Below, one piece after another: positions 25,328-33,267 of a stretch of DNA of 64,000 nucleotides. Both the position numbers and the translations under genes were made by a program. The notes under the pieces were generated by a model that was not told the origin of the DNA, did no database searches, and was given only the letters and a program-made list of their open reading frames with translations. The first letter of the stretch is position 1. Every line of letters starts with the position of its first letter. Source of the DNA: Bradyrhizobium australiense (lineage in GTDB: Bacteria; Pseudomonadota; Alphaproteobacteria; Rhizobiales; Xanthobacteraceae); assembly GCF_013114825.1 (NCBI RefSeq), contig NZ_JAAVLX010000007.1, positions 186,001-250,000 of the forward strand. The letters are read 5' to 3'.

Positions 25328-25486
25328 TTATCGACGTTCTTTCCTGCCGCGCTGCGGATCTTTGCCCGCAGCCTGGCTGCGGGGTCTTGCCGAGGCGGCG
25401 TGCGTGGGACGACCTCCGCGGTTTCCGCCGTGGGCGCCGAATGAACTCCGTTTCTTCGCGAGTGCCGGTTTGCTGCTCTTGCCCAT
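25328..25486 (-). CDS. small basic protein, unrecognised
   Basis: Open frame of 52 codons from ATG 25486 to TAA 25328-25330, with GAGGA seven bases before the start. The product begins MGKSSKPALAKKRSSF, continues with GAHGGNRGG and ends in GRKERR, so it is rich in Lys, Arg, Gly and Ser with almost no hydrophobic residues. Such proteins bind nucleic acids or are intrinsically disordered stress proteins. It sits among stress-type genes. No family is recognised, and the frame could be chance. Confidence 0.4.
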   Translation of the reverse strand: MGKSSKPALAKKRSSFGAHGGNRGGRPTHAASARPRSQAAGKDPQRGRKERR

Positions 25487-25601
25487 GGATTTTCCTCATT
25501 GGCTGTGCCAGCTGGGTGCTTAACGGTGCGCCGATAAATTTTGCTTGCGGCGCATCGCCGGAAAGTCCGATTAAATTGGCATTGGCCTGCCATCACGCAC
25601 C

Positions 25602-26051
25602 TTATCCGCGATGGTACTCATTGCGCTGCAGTACGCGGAAGCCGAACCAGCCCCAATAGACGCAGTGGCGTTGAATGAGACCGTCATCGTTGAGATCCAT
25701 GACCTCGACGAAATCCATCTGCTCGCCCTTGCCGGCGTCACGCAGATATTCCCAGATCAGGCGCTTGCCGTCAGTGAGGTAACCGGTCCGGAAATACTGG
25801 CGCACCGGCGGCTTGCGTTCTGCCACAAGATCGAATAGCCGACGAAGTTCGTTACGGCCGTGCAAATACCCTCTGTCGATGCCGAGCAGGTGCGGCACCA
25901 GCGGGCTCTCGAGCCACGCGTCTTCCGCATAGAGCTCCAGCAGGCCGGCCGCGTCGTTGCGGGAAAGTGCATCGTTCCAGGCGAAGTACATGCGCTCGAC
26001 CGGGGTCGATCCAGCCGCGGTCAGGTTTCCGGGCAACGTTCTTTCATCCAT
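25602..26051 (-). CDS. SnoaL/NTF2-like protein
   Basis: Protein of 149 aa of the nuclear transport factor 2-like superfamily: PVERMYFAWNDALSRNDAAGLLELYAEDAWLESPL is the typical first helix pair with a cone-closing strand, and DFVEVMDLNDDGLIQRHCVYWGW is the last strand. Members include ketosteroid-isomerase-type enzymes and binding proteins. A catalytic assignment is not possible. It lies 64 bases downstream of the protoglobin gene on the same strand, so they are probably co-transcribed. The region between them has no other feature. Confidence 0.8.
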   Translation of the reverse strand: MDERTLPGNLTAAGSTPVERMYFAWNDALSRNDAAGLLELYAEDAWLESPLVPHLLGIDRGYLHGRNELRRLFDLVAERKPPVRQYFRTGYLTDGKRLIWEYLRDAGKGEQMDFVEVMDLNDDGLIQRHCVYWGWFGFRVLQRNEYHRG

Positions 26052-26115
26052 GTCTCACTCCGTTGTCGTTATCGCCGTTGCGTCCACGATGGCCACAATG
26101 CAAGCCAGCGGAGGC

Positions 26116-26715
26116 TCAGAAGTCGCCTTCTCGGATATATGGCCGCATCCACAAGGTTGCCTGCAGGATCATCGACTTCCACCAGGCGTCGTACATGCGG
26201 CTGACGACTTCCGGAGGGTGGCCCTTCTTGGCGAGAAACGGCTTCATGGGCACGACGATGGTGGCACAGAACGCAAGCAGATCGCGCGCGCGGATGTGCC
26301 CCAGCGTGTGGCCCTTGTCGATTTTGTTCTTCTTCGAGCGATGATGACGCAGTCCGATCTCATACTGGTAATCGAGCCAGGCCTGATCATACTTCGCCCG
26401 CGCGGTGTCGATGATCCATCGGCCGAAACGTCTGGCGACAGCCTGTGCATACTTGCTGTCAACTTCATGGGTCATGGGGTCTTCGTCATAGGCACGAAGA
26501 TGCGGGTGATCGAAGATAACACCGCGCCACACCTGCAGCAGGTCATCGACCTGCTCCGCCAATACGTCCTCCGACAGGCGGAGATAGATCGCGTCTTCCT
26601 CGGAGAATAGCGCAGACTTCTTCAGCTCCTCCCATTCCGCCATCGAAATCGGCAACTTGGCGACCTTGCCGGTTCCGTAATCGTATCCGGGTATCTCCGT
26701 TTGCGGAGCATCCAT
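26116..26715 (-). CDS. protoglobin
   Basis: Protein of 199 aa, strongly resembling the archaeal protoglobin of Methanosarcina acetivorans: IPGYDYG near the start, LQVWRGVIFDHPHL, and the F-helix region YDQAWLDYQYEIGLRHHR, whose first His is the proximal heme ligand. MKPFLAKKGH and the C-terminal MILQATLWMRPYI complete the fold. Protoglobins bind oxygen, CO and NO in the cytoplasm through a heme with unusual access tunnels. There is no fused signalling domain. AAGGAGAG precedes the start, with a run of nine C (minus strand) a little further upstream. Confidence 0.93.
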   Translation of the reverse strand: MDAPQTEIPGYDYGTGKVAKLPISMAEWEELKKSALFSEEDAIYLRLSEDVLAEQVDDLLQVWRGVIFDHPHLRAYDEDPMTHEVDSKYAQAVARRFGRWIIDTARAKYDQAWLDYQYEIGLRHHRSKKNKIDKGHTLGHIRARDLLAFCATIVVPMKPFLAKKGHPPEVVSRMYDAWWKSMILQATLWMRPYIREGDF

Positions 26716-27127
26716 GACCCGCTCTCCTTGGGGGGGGGTGGTCTGGACGGCGTGCGTCCACTACGCGACGCCTGACAATCCGGCCCCGAACGCAGCGCGC
26801 AGCTCCTTGTAACCCGTGCCGCAGCTGGTGCTTTGCCAGCCCGCAAAACGCATCGGATGCGGAATCGTTGCCTGCAAAAACTGTACCCTGTTCTGTCTGA
26901 TCCGAGGTTCCGGACGTGGCTCAAGCGACTGCGATACGCGACGAGAGCGCAGGAACCGCTCGCGCATGAGTCCGTTCAAATCCAAATGATCGAGGGATGA
27001 ACAACATCGATGCATCTTCAGCGGCAATCCGTCTGTTTTGGCAGGCGTTCAGATGAGGCTGTTCATCGATAGTCGCGCGGCGCAGGCGACGCGCCAGGAC
27101 GATTGCCGCCTTTGTCCAGGAAAGATC
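26716..27127. other. divergent control region between protoglobin and the CDF exporter
   Basis: About 410 bases. It holds the protoglobin ribosome site, a nine-base G run on the plus strand (26730-26738) and a perfect EcfG-type promoter facing the CDF gene. An 88-codon open frame on the minus strand (26761-27027) has no recognisable product, no ribosome site and no conserved domain, so I do not call it a gene. Confidence 0.5.
26952..26976 (+). promoter_or_regulatory. EcfG-type general stress promoter, perfect consensus
   Basis: GGAAC (26952-26956), 16 bases, CGTT (26973-26976): an exact match to the EcfG consensus of Bradyrhizobium-type bacteria. It faces the CDF transporter, whose start is ~150 bases downstream. 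A long leader or a small upstream element is therefore implied. Confidence 0.68.
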
Positions 27128-28093
27128 ATGGCCGCTAGCGAATCCTCAAGGTCGAAGAAGGTCGTCTATGCAGCCGTACTCGGCAACCTCATGGTGGCCG
27201 TTACCAAGCTGACGGCAGCCCTGCTGACCGGCAGCTCTTCCATGCTCAGCGAAAGTGCTCATTCGTTGGTCGATACCGGCAACGAAACGTTGCTGCTTTA
27301 TGGCTATTATCGGTCGCGCCTCAGACCCGATGAAGCTCACCCGCTGGGCTATGGCAGGGAACTCTATTTTTGGAGCTTTGTTGTAGCGCTCCTGCTTTTT
27401 GCGCTGGGGGCCGGGATCTCCGTCTACGAAGGGATCACCCATATTGCGGCGCCTTCCCGCATCGAGAACATCACGGTGAACTACGTCGTTCTTGCGCTGT
27501 CTGCCGTATTTGAGGGCGCCTCGTGGTGGATAGCGCTCATTGCGTTCCGGTCAGTCAAGGGCGAGCTCAGCTATTGGGACGCCATCAGAAGCAGCAAGGA
27601 TCCGCCCTCTTTCATGGTGCTTCTGGAAGACACTGCCGCTCTGATCGGCCTTTGCATCGCCGCACTTGGCATCTTCCTTGCGGATCGGCTGGAAAATCCG
27701 GCGCTTGACGGCGTTGCCTCGATCCTGATCGGCAGCATCCTGGCGGCCATGGCAATTATCCTCGCGCGCGAGAACAAGGAACTGCTGATCGGCGAGCGCG
27801 CTCACGAGGCAATCAGCAGCTCGATCCTTGCGCTGGCCGCAAGCCAGCCGGGCGTGGAAGGCGCAAATGGCGCGCTCACGGTCCATCTTGCGCCGGACCA
27901 GATCGTAGTGACGCTGAGCCTCGAATTTGCGGATGATCTGCGCACGCCTGAGCTCGAACAATGCGTAGAGGCGCTTGAGCACCGCATTCGGGCGAAACAT
28001 CCCGAAGTGGTTTCGCTGTTCGTTAAGCCGCAAACGGCGCGAACTTTCCAATCCGCCCGCAAGGCGAGGTTCGCCCGGTCGCTGTCGCGGTGA
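27128..28093 (+). CDS. cation diffusion facilitator family transporter
   Basis: Protein of 321 aa from ATG 27128, with AGGAAAG before it; the in-frame extension to 27038 lacks a ribosome site. Six hydrophobic helices are visible. Metal-site motifs are SESAHSLVDTGNE in helix 2 (His and Asp) and LLEDTAALIGL in helix 5, where the usual HD pair is ED as in the ZnT9-like subgroup. The tail from ~210 is the cytoplasmic metal-binding domain. It exports zinc, iron, manganese or a similar ion in exchange for protons; the ion cannot be decided. An EcfG-type promoter precedes it. Confidence 0.9.
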   Translation: MAASESSRSKKVVYAAVLGNLMVAVTKLTAALLTGSSSMLSESAHSLVDTGNETLLLYGYYRSRLRPDEAHPLGYGRELYFWSFVVALLLFALGAGISVYEGITHIAAPSRIENITVNYVVLALSAVFEGASWWIALIAFRSVKGELSYWDAIRSSKDPPSFMVLLEDTAALIGLCIAALGIFLADRLENPALDGVASILIGSILAAMAIILARENKELLIGERAHEAISSSILALAASQPGVEGANGALTVHLAPDQIVVTLSLEFADDLRTPELEQCVEALEHRIRAKHPEVVSLFVKPQTARTFQSARKARFARSLSR

Positions 28094-28158
28094 GTTTGAG
28101 TAGACCCGCGGCCGTCGCTGCTCGCTCGATGCAAAACCGAGATTTCCGGGCGATAGAG

Positions 28159-28183
28159 GGAACGTCCGCTCGCAAATTTTGTT
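28159..28183 (+). promoter_or_regulatory. EcfG-like promoter for the CBS protein
   Basis: GGAAC at 28159-28163 and TGTT at 28180-28183 with 16 bases between; the -10 has T in place of C. The CBS gene starts 32 bases downstream of the GTT, which fits a short leader with its ribosome site. Confidence 0.5.
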
Positions 28184-28214
28184 GGCGGCCTGTCAGCAAA
28201 AGAGGAGACCCCAG

Positions 28215-28655
28215 ATGAGAGTTTGCGATGCCATGACCACGAACATACAGCTCTGCACCCCGCAAGACAGTATCAGGGATGCGGCCGAGGCGATGGCGGC
28301 GCTCAATATCGGGCTGTTGCCCGTGGCTGAAAATGACCGGTTGGTGGGAATGATCTCCGACCGTGATATTGCCACGCGCGGAATAGCGATGGGCAAAGGT
28401 CCGGATGCGCCTGTGCGCGACGTCATGACAGCAGACGTCAAATACTGCTTCGAAGACCAGGATATCGATGAAGTCACCCGCAACATGGCCGATATTCAGG
28501 TGCGGCGGTTGCCGGTGCTCGCACGAAACAAGCGGCTGGTCGGTATCATTGCGCTTGGCGATATCGCCGTTTCCAAGCCGGGTGACGGCGCCGCTACAGC
28601 GCTGCATGGGATTTCGCAGCCGGGCGGGCAACATGCGGGCGCGGTTACCGGCTGA
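28215..28655 (+). CDS. CBS domain pair protein
   Basis: Protein of 146 aa from ATG 28215 with AGAGGAGA upstream. Two CBS domains: residues ~1-60 (VCDAMTTNIQLCTPQDSIRDAAEAM; GMISDRDIA) and ~70-130 (VRDVMTADVKYCFEDQDIDEVTRNM; GIIALGDIA). The pair forms a Bateman module that binds adenosine nucleotides and senses energy state. No partner domain is fused; stand-alone pairs of this kind are common in stress regulons of rhizobia. Confidence 0.9.
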   Translation: MRVCDAMTTNIQLCTPQDSIRDAAEAMAALNIGLLPVAENDRLVGMISDRDIATRGIAMGKGPDAPVRDVMTADVKYCFEDQDIDEVTRNMADIQVRRLPVLARNKRLVGIIALGDIAVSKPGDGAATALHGISQPGGQHAGAVTG

Positions 28656-28854
28656 GGCAATGCATTCAGTCGAGGGATTTCAGGAGCGTTCGCGTCACTG
28701 AGCCTGTGGACCGACAGTCCAAGCCATACGGCCCAAGCCATGGAGCAGCAAGGTACGGAATCGCAAAGAGCTTCTATCGGCGCAAACAAGGAACGAGCGG
28801 GACCACGTTACAGGCGCAACACGATATCCGCTCGTTCCATACAACGTTTCGCCG

Positions 28855-29318
28855 CTACCTGACGTACGTCCCGACAAGTTCAGCCTGGCCGATCGTGCGC
28901 TTCTTCGCGGCGCTCAAAATGTCGACTACCGGCATGCTGGGCGAGCGCGACAGCTCGTCGACGTCCAAAGCCGCTAGCTTGAAATGATAGTGGTGCGTAC
29001 CATGGCCCTTTGGCGGAGAGGGTCCACCATAGCCCAATTCACCGAAATCGTTCACGCCTTTGCCGAGACGCTCCGTCTTTGGCCCATGACCGATGGCTTC
29101 CGGCAGCATCGTCCGCTCGCCCATGATGTTGTGAGGCCCCAATGCCGAAACGTTCCGGACGGTGCGTCCGGATCCTCAACGATAAGGGCGAAGCTCTTCG
29201 TACCCGGCGGCGGATCCGACCATTGAAGTGGCGGAGATACATTCTGGCCATCGCAAGTGTATTTGACCGGAATCGGTTGGTCGTCGTCGAATGCAGGACT
29301 TGTCAACTTGAATGCCAT
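28855..29318 (-). pseudogene. YbhB/YbcL-type PEBP protein gene, frameshifted
   Basis: Reading from ATG 29318: MAFKLTSPAFDDDQPIPVKY, SPPLQWSDPPPGTKSFALI and DPDAPSGTFRHWGL are clear PEBP (phosphatidylethanolamine-binding/Raf kinase inhibitor-like) signatures. The frame then leaves the family at about 29132. In the next frame the family resumes as NIMGERTMLPEAIG, KGVNDFGELGYGGPSPPKGHG and HHYHFKLAALDV up to TAG 28855. One missing base, changing CTC-TAC-AAC to CTC-ACA-AC, explains the break. Joined, it would be a normal 154-aa protein. It is either a recent inactivation or a sequencing error. Confidence 0.85.
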
Positions 29319-29424
29319 ATGCGGACTTCCGTGCTCATGGAATGCGAAAGGGTCGCAGCAGCGGGCTCGCTCGGTCCTCCGGGATGCAACGATACGCCTT
29401 GCCAGTCGATTCCGCCGATACGAA

Positions 29425-29449
29425 GGAACGTCGGGCCGGCGCTTGAGTT
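29425..29449 (+). promoter_or_regulatory. EcfG-like promoter upstream of the erythromycin-esterase-like gene
   Basis: GGAAC at 29425-29429 and AGTT at 29446-29449, spacing 16. The -10 has A in place of C. The gene starts ~118 bases downstream. It lies inside the region divergent from the broken PEBP gene. Confidence 0.4.
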
Positions 29450-29566
29450 GCTTCAACGAGGCACGCTGATCGGCGTTTCCTGCGCGCGCTCAGGACAATC
29501 CCTGCAAGCCATGCGTCGGCACGCCGATGCTGGACAGGCGCAGCAACCATTGAGGGAACCGGGCGC

Positions 29567-30904
29567 ATGGCCCTTTCACCCGAAGCCGAACAAGTTCGCG
29601 AGAGGACCAATCGCGAGCTGATCGATCTATTGCACGAGGCAGGCGAGCATCTCCCGGCACCGGAGCAGGACGATTTCACGTCTTATTTCGACCGGTTCGG
29701 CCCTGCGAAAATCGTCATGCTCGGCGAAGCGACACATGGCACGTCAGAATTCTATCGGGCACGTGCCGCCATCACCCGCCAGTTGATCGAGCACCACGGC
29801 TTCAACATTGTCGCGATCGAGGCCGATTGGCCGGACGCAGCAGCGCTCGATCACCTCGTGCGACAATTGCCATCCGAGCCGCCCAAGGAGCGATCGTTCG
29901 AACGTTTTCCGACCTGGATGTGGCGCAATATCGAAATGAAGCAATTCATCGACCATCTGCGCTTCCGCAACGACGCGTGCGCTGCAGACTGCAGAGTCGA
30001 GTTCCGGGGACTCGACGTCTACAGCCTCAGCAGCTCCATTGCCGCTGTCATCGCGTACCTCGAACGCGTCGACCCGGAACGCGCCCGCGCGGCGCGTGAA
30101 CGCTATTCCTGCTTAACGCCGTGGCAGGCAGACCCGGCCGGCTACGGACGCGCCGTGCTGTCCGGCCGCGACAACTGCGAAGACGAGGTGGTGGCTCAAT
30201 TGCACGAGCTTCTGTCGCACCGGCTTTCACATCCGGAAGACGGCGGCGAGGCCTTCTTCAATGCCGCGCAGAATGCGCGGATCGTGCGCGCGGCCGAGCA
30301 GTATTACCGCATCATGTATCGCGGCTCGACCGAATCGTGGAACCTGCGCGACCGCCACATGTTCGACACGCTGCAATATGTGATGCAGCAACGCGGGCCG
30401 CAGGCGAAAGCGGTGGTCTGGGCCCACAACTCGCACATCGGCAACGCCGCGGCAACTTCGATGGGCTGGGCCGGCGAATTCAATATCGGCGAGCTCGTCC
30501 GCAACGCTTATGGCGACGAGGCTGTCTTGATCGGCTTCGGCACGGATCGCGGCACCGTGGCTGCGGCCTCCGATTGGGGCGGCGAGATGGAGATGAAGTC
30601 GGTTCGGCCGGCGCGCGATGACAGCTATGAATACCTGTTCCGCCGCACTGGTCTGGCGCGATCACTGACCGACTTGCGGCCGCCCGGCCGAGGCGAGCTG
30701 CGCGACAGGTTGACCGGCCCCAGGCTCGAGCGAGCCATTGGCGTCATCTATCGCCCCGAGACGGAGCTCCTCAGCCACTACTTCGAGGCAGTATTGCCTG
30801 AACAGTTCGACGCGTTCGTCTGGTTCGAGGAGACCAAGGCGGTGACACCGCTTGCGACACGAGCTGTAACGGGCGCGGCAGAGACCTATCCCTTTGGGTT
30901 CTGA
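29567..30904 (+). CDS. erythromycin esterase family protein
   Basis: Protein of 445 aa with GAGGGA before ATG 29567. The active-site stretch is GEATHGTSEFY (residues 53-63: Glu54, His57 and Glu61), followed by HHGFNIVAIEADWPDA and a later VVWAHNSHIGNA with the second conserved His. EreA/EreB hydrolyse macrolides, but most members of this family have no known link to resistance, and in rhizobia the gene usually sits with a phosphoribosyltransferase-hydrolase gene, as here (2-base gap). I read it as a stress-island enzyme of unknown substrate rather than a resistance gene. Confidence 0.88.
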   Translation: MALSPEAEQVRERTNRELIDLLHEAGEHLPAPEQDDFTSYFDRFGPAKIVMLGEATHGTSEFYRARAAITRQLIEHHGFNIVAIEADWPDAAALDHLVRQLPSEPPKERSFERFPTWMWRNIEMKQFIDHLRFRNDACAADCRVEFRGLDVYSLSSSIAAVIAYLERVDPERARAARERYSCLTPWQADPAGYGRAVLSGRDNCEDEVVAQLHELLSHRLSHPEDGGEAFFNAAQNARIVRAAEQYYRIMYRGSTESWNLRDRHMFDTLQYVMQQRGPQAKAVVWAHNSHIGNAAATSMGWAGEFNIGELVRNAYGDEAVLIGFGTDRGTVAAASDWGGEMEMKSVRPARDDSYEYLFRRTGLARSLTDLRPPGRGELRDRLTGPRLERAIGVIYRPETELLSHYFEAVLPEQFDAFVWFEETKAVTPLATRAVTGAAETYPFGF

Positions 30905-30906
30905 CC

Positions 30907-32241
30907 ATGGCGAGTGCACGGGAACAGCTCAGTGAAGTCCTAATCGGTCCGCACCACCTTGCGGGCATTTTGGGCGTGCCTCACGATGCGGCCGGCATCG
31001 TGATCTTTGCGCATGGCAGCGGCAGCGGCCGTCTAAGCCCACGCAACAACCAGGTCGCAGCGGCTCTCCGTGAAGCCGGGTTTGCCACGCTGCTTCTTGA
31101 TCTCCTCAGCCCCGCGGAGGAGCGGGACCGCGGCAACGTGTTCGATATCCCGCTGTTGGCATCGCGGCTTGCGGACGCCGCGGACTGGACCCGCGACAGG
31201 CCAGAGCTCGCGAAGTTTCCGATTGGCTATTTCGGCGCAAGTACCGGTGCAGCGGCCGCGCTGGTCGCGGCTGCCGACCGGCAGAACGTCGCTGCCGTGG
31301 TTTCGCGCGGCGGTCGTCCGGATTTGGCCGGCAATGCGCTACGCGCCGTCAGGGCGCCGACCCTGTTGATCGTAGGCGGAGCCGACCTGCCGGTGATTCC
31401 GCTCAACCGTTCGGCTTTTGCGGAGCTCTCTTGCGAGAAGGACCTCGTGATCGTGCCAAAAGCGACGCATTTGTTCGAAGAACCCGGCGCGCTCGAGCAG
31501 GTGACGCAATATGCCACGCGCTGGTTCCGCCAATTCCTGGCGTCGCCCCTCTCCGAGGAGGTGATCGATGCCGATACGGTTTTCAACGACCGGCAAGACG
31601 CCGGACGCCGGCTGGCATCGGCGCTCATGAAATTCAGGGATAGGGACGCGGTCGTGCTTGCGCTGCCCCGCGGCGGCGTGCCTGTCGCGTTCGAAGTTGC
31701 GCAAGCGCTGCACGCCCCGCTGGACGTAGCGCTCGTGCGCAAGATCGGCGCGCCGGGACATGAGGAGCTCGGGCTAGGCGCGGTCGTCGACGGCGCCCAT
31801 CCACAAGTCGTCCTCAATGAAGACATCGTTCGCGAGATCGAGCCGGGCGCGGCGTACCTGAAAGCCGAGACTGCCCGCCAGCTCGCCGAAATCGAACGCC
31901 GCCGGCGCCTTTACCGCGACGATGATCCACCGCCAGAGATTGCCGGTCGCACGACCATCGTGGTCGACGACGGCATCGCCACCGGGGGGACCATGAAAGC
32001 CGTGCTGAGGGCGCTCGCAAGGGCGAAGCCAGGCCGTCTCGTCCTCGCGGTGCCGGTCGCGCCACGCGAGTCGCTTGACGATCTGAGTGCGGAGGCAGAT
32101 GAGATCATTTGTCTCAAGAGCCCCGATCCGTTTTTTGCGGTCGGCATGCACTATAGGAATTTCGGCCAGACTTCGGATCAGGAAGTTACCGAGTTGTTAC
32201 ATCGTTCAAAGGCCAGTAGCCCGAACCCGCCGCGTGCGTGA
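30907..32241 (+). CDS. alpha/beta hydrolase-phosphoribosyltransferase fusion
   Basis: Protein of 444 aa. Residues ~1-215 form a dienelactone-hydrolase-like alpha/beta fold (IVIFAHGSGSGRLSPRN; GYFGASTGAAAAL with the nucleophile Ser; HLFEEPGAL with the His). Residues ~222-430 are a type I phosphoribosyltransferase with the PRPP loop TIVVDDGIATGGTM starting at residue 349. The two activities are often encoded side by side or fused in proteobacteria and actinobacteria; a shared substrate has not been established to my knowledge. It follows the esterase gene by two bases, so the pair is one operon. Confidence 0.9.
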   Translation: MASAREQLSEVLIGPHHLAGILGVPHDAAGIVIFAHGSGSGRLSPRNNQVAAALREAGFATLLLDLLSPAEERDRGNVFDIPLLASRLADAADWTRDRPELAKFPIGYFGASTGAAAALVAAADRQNVAAVVSRGGRPDLAGNALRAVRAPTLLIVGGADLPVIPLNRSAFAELSCEKDLVIVPKATHLFEEPGALEQVTQYATRWFRQFLASPLSEEVIDADTVFNDRQDAGRRLASALMKFRDRDAVVLALPRGGVPVAFEVAQALHAPLDVALVRKIGAPGHEELGLGAVVDGAHPQVVLNEDIVREIEPGAAYLKAETARQLAEIERRRRLYRDDDPPPEIAGRTTIVVDDGIATGGTMKAVLRALARAKPGRLVLAVPVAPRESLDDLSAEADEIICLKSPDPFFAVGMHYRNFGQTSDQEVTELLHRSKASSPNPPRA

Positions 32242-32332
32242 GGAACTTGTGAGCAGCGGTTAGTGATGGTCTCCAAATTCCGTCGTGACCTTCTCGGCAT
32301 CGGACGCCGACCCGGTCGAAGCCTCTTCCGCA

Positions 32333-33118
32333 TCATGATCTCGCGGTGCCCGGCTCTGCCATCCTGCGGTGCTGTCGGGCCAAAACCGCGGCGGGAGTGA
32401 CGTTGGCGACGGCGGACTGGATCTTGTTCTTAAGCCCAGTGACGACATCGCCTTCGCCAGATATCATCGCCTCAAAGCCCGCTCTTGCGACCTCGGCCGC
32501 GTCGTCCTTCTTCGCGGTGCCGACATAGGTATCCATCATGTCGGCGCGGCGGAAGAATTCCGTCTCGGTTGCACCGGGCATCAGGCAGGTGACGGTGATA
32601 CCGCTACCGCGCAGCTCTTCCCGAATGGCGAACGAGAAGGAATCCAGAAACGCCTTCGTTCCGTTATAGACCGCCTGGAAGCTGCCCGGCATGAATCCAG
32701 CGATTGATCCGGTGATCAGGATGCGCCCGCTATTTCGCTGGCGCATACCGCTCCCGATGCGATGGATCAGATAGAGGGTGCCGGTGATGTTGGTGTCAAC
32801 GACTCGCCTGATCCGGTTGAACTCCTGATCGAGGAACGCCCGGCCGAGACCCACGCCTGCATTCGCGAGCAAGGCGTCCACCGGACGTCCTCGCGAGGCG
32901 GCGCATAGCTGATCGACTCCTTCGAGGGTTGCGAGGTCGGCGTGGACTGAATCCACCGTCACCCCCAGTTTGCGCAGTTCGTCCGCCGCGGCCTCGATCG
33001 CGGGCTCATCCGCTGCAATGAGCAGATCAAAGCCGGCGCGCGCACAGCATCTTGCAAGTTCCAGTCCGATGCCGGTGGAAGCACCGGTGACCATCGCGAA
33101 GTATCTGTTGGCAGGCAT
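32333..33118 (-). CDS. short-chain dehydrogenase/reductase
   Basis: Protein of 261 aa from ATG 33118, with GAGGCGGCG directly upstream; a start at 33202 is possible but adds a non-conserved tail. Classical SDR: cofactor loop TGASTGIGLELA, NAGVG, the catalytic Ser in ILITGSIAGF and YNGTK with the Tyr and Lys, then MPGATETEFF. The D in IAADEP after strand 2 favours NAD(H) or is neutral. The substrate is unknown. It is convergent with the fusion gene and divergent from the zinc alcohol dehydrogenase. Confidence 0.9.
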   Translation of the reverse strand: MPANRYFAMVTGASTGIGLELARCCARAGFDLLIAADEPAIEAAADELRKLGVTVDSVHADLATLEGVDQLCAASRGRPVDALLANAGVGLGRAFLDQEFNRIRRVVDTNITGTLYLIHRIGSGMRQRNSGRILITGSIAGFMPGSFQAVYNGTKAFLDSFSFAIREELRGSGITVTCLMPGATETEFFRRADMMDTYVGTAKKDDAAEVARAGFEAMISGEGDVVTGLKNKIQSAVANVTPAAVLARQHRRMAEPGTARS

Positions 33119-33267
33119 CGCCGCCTCCTCAACTTGTGCGTTAATTGGGCGTTTGCCCTTCAATTGCCGCAGCGCCTGCTCGTTCCAATTCTCCGGGCGC
33201 AAAAATAGGAACCGGCCGCGATTTTGCGGCTTAGGTCTTTGGCCATTTGTACGCCGGAGCTCATTGG

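Noticed and set aside
25095..25596. Overlapping open frames on both strands of about 140-160 codons
   Set aside because: No family, no ribosome site; the shorter basic ORF on minus has better start signals.
26761..27027. 88-codon frame on minus upstream of the protoglobin gene
   Set aside because: No recognisable protein and no ribosome site; it overlaps the EcfG promoter region.
29567..30904. Macrolide resistance gene
   Set aside because: The family is broad and the genomic setting is a stress island; no resistance or mobile genes are nearby.
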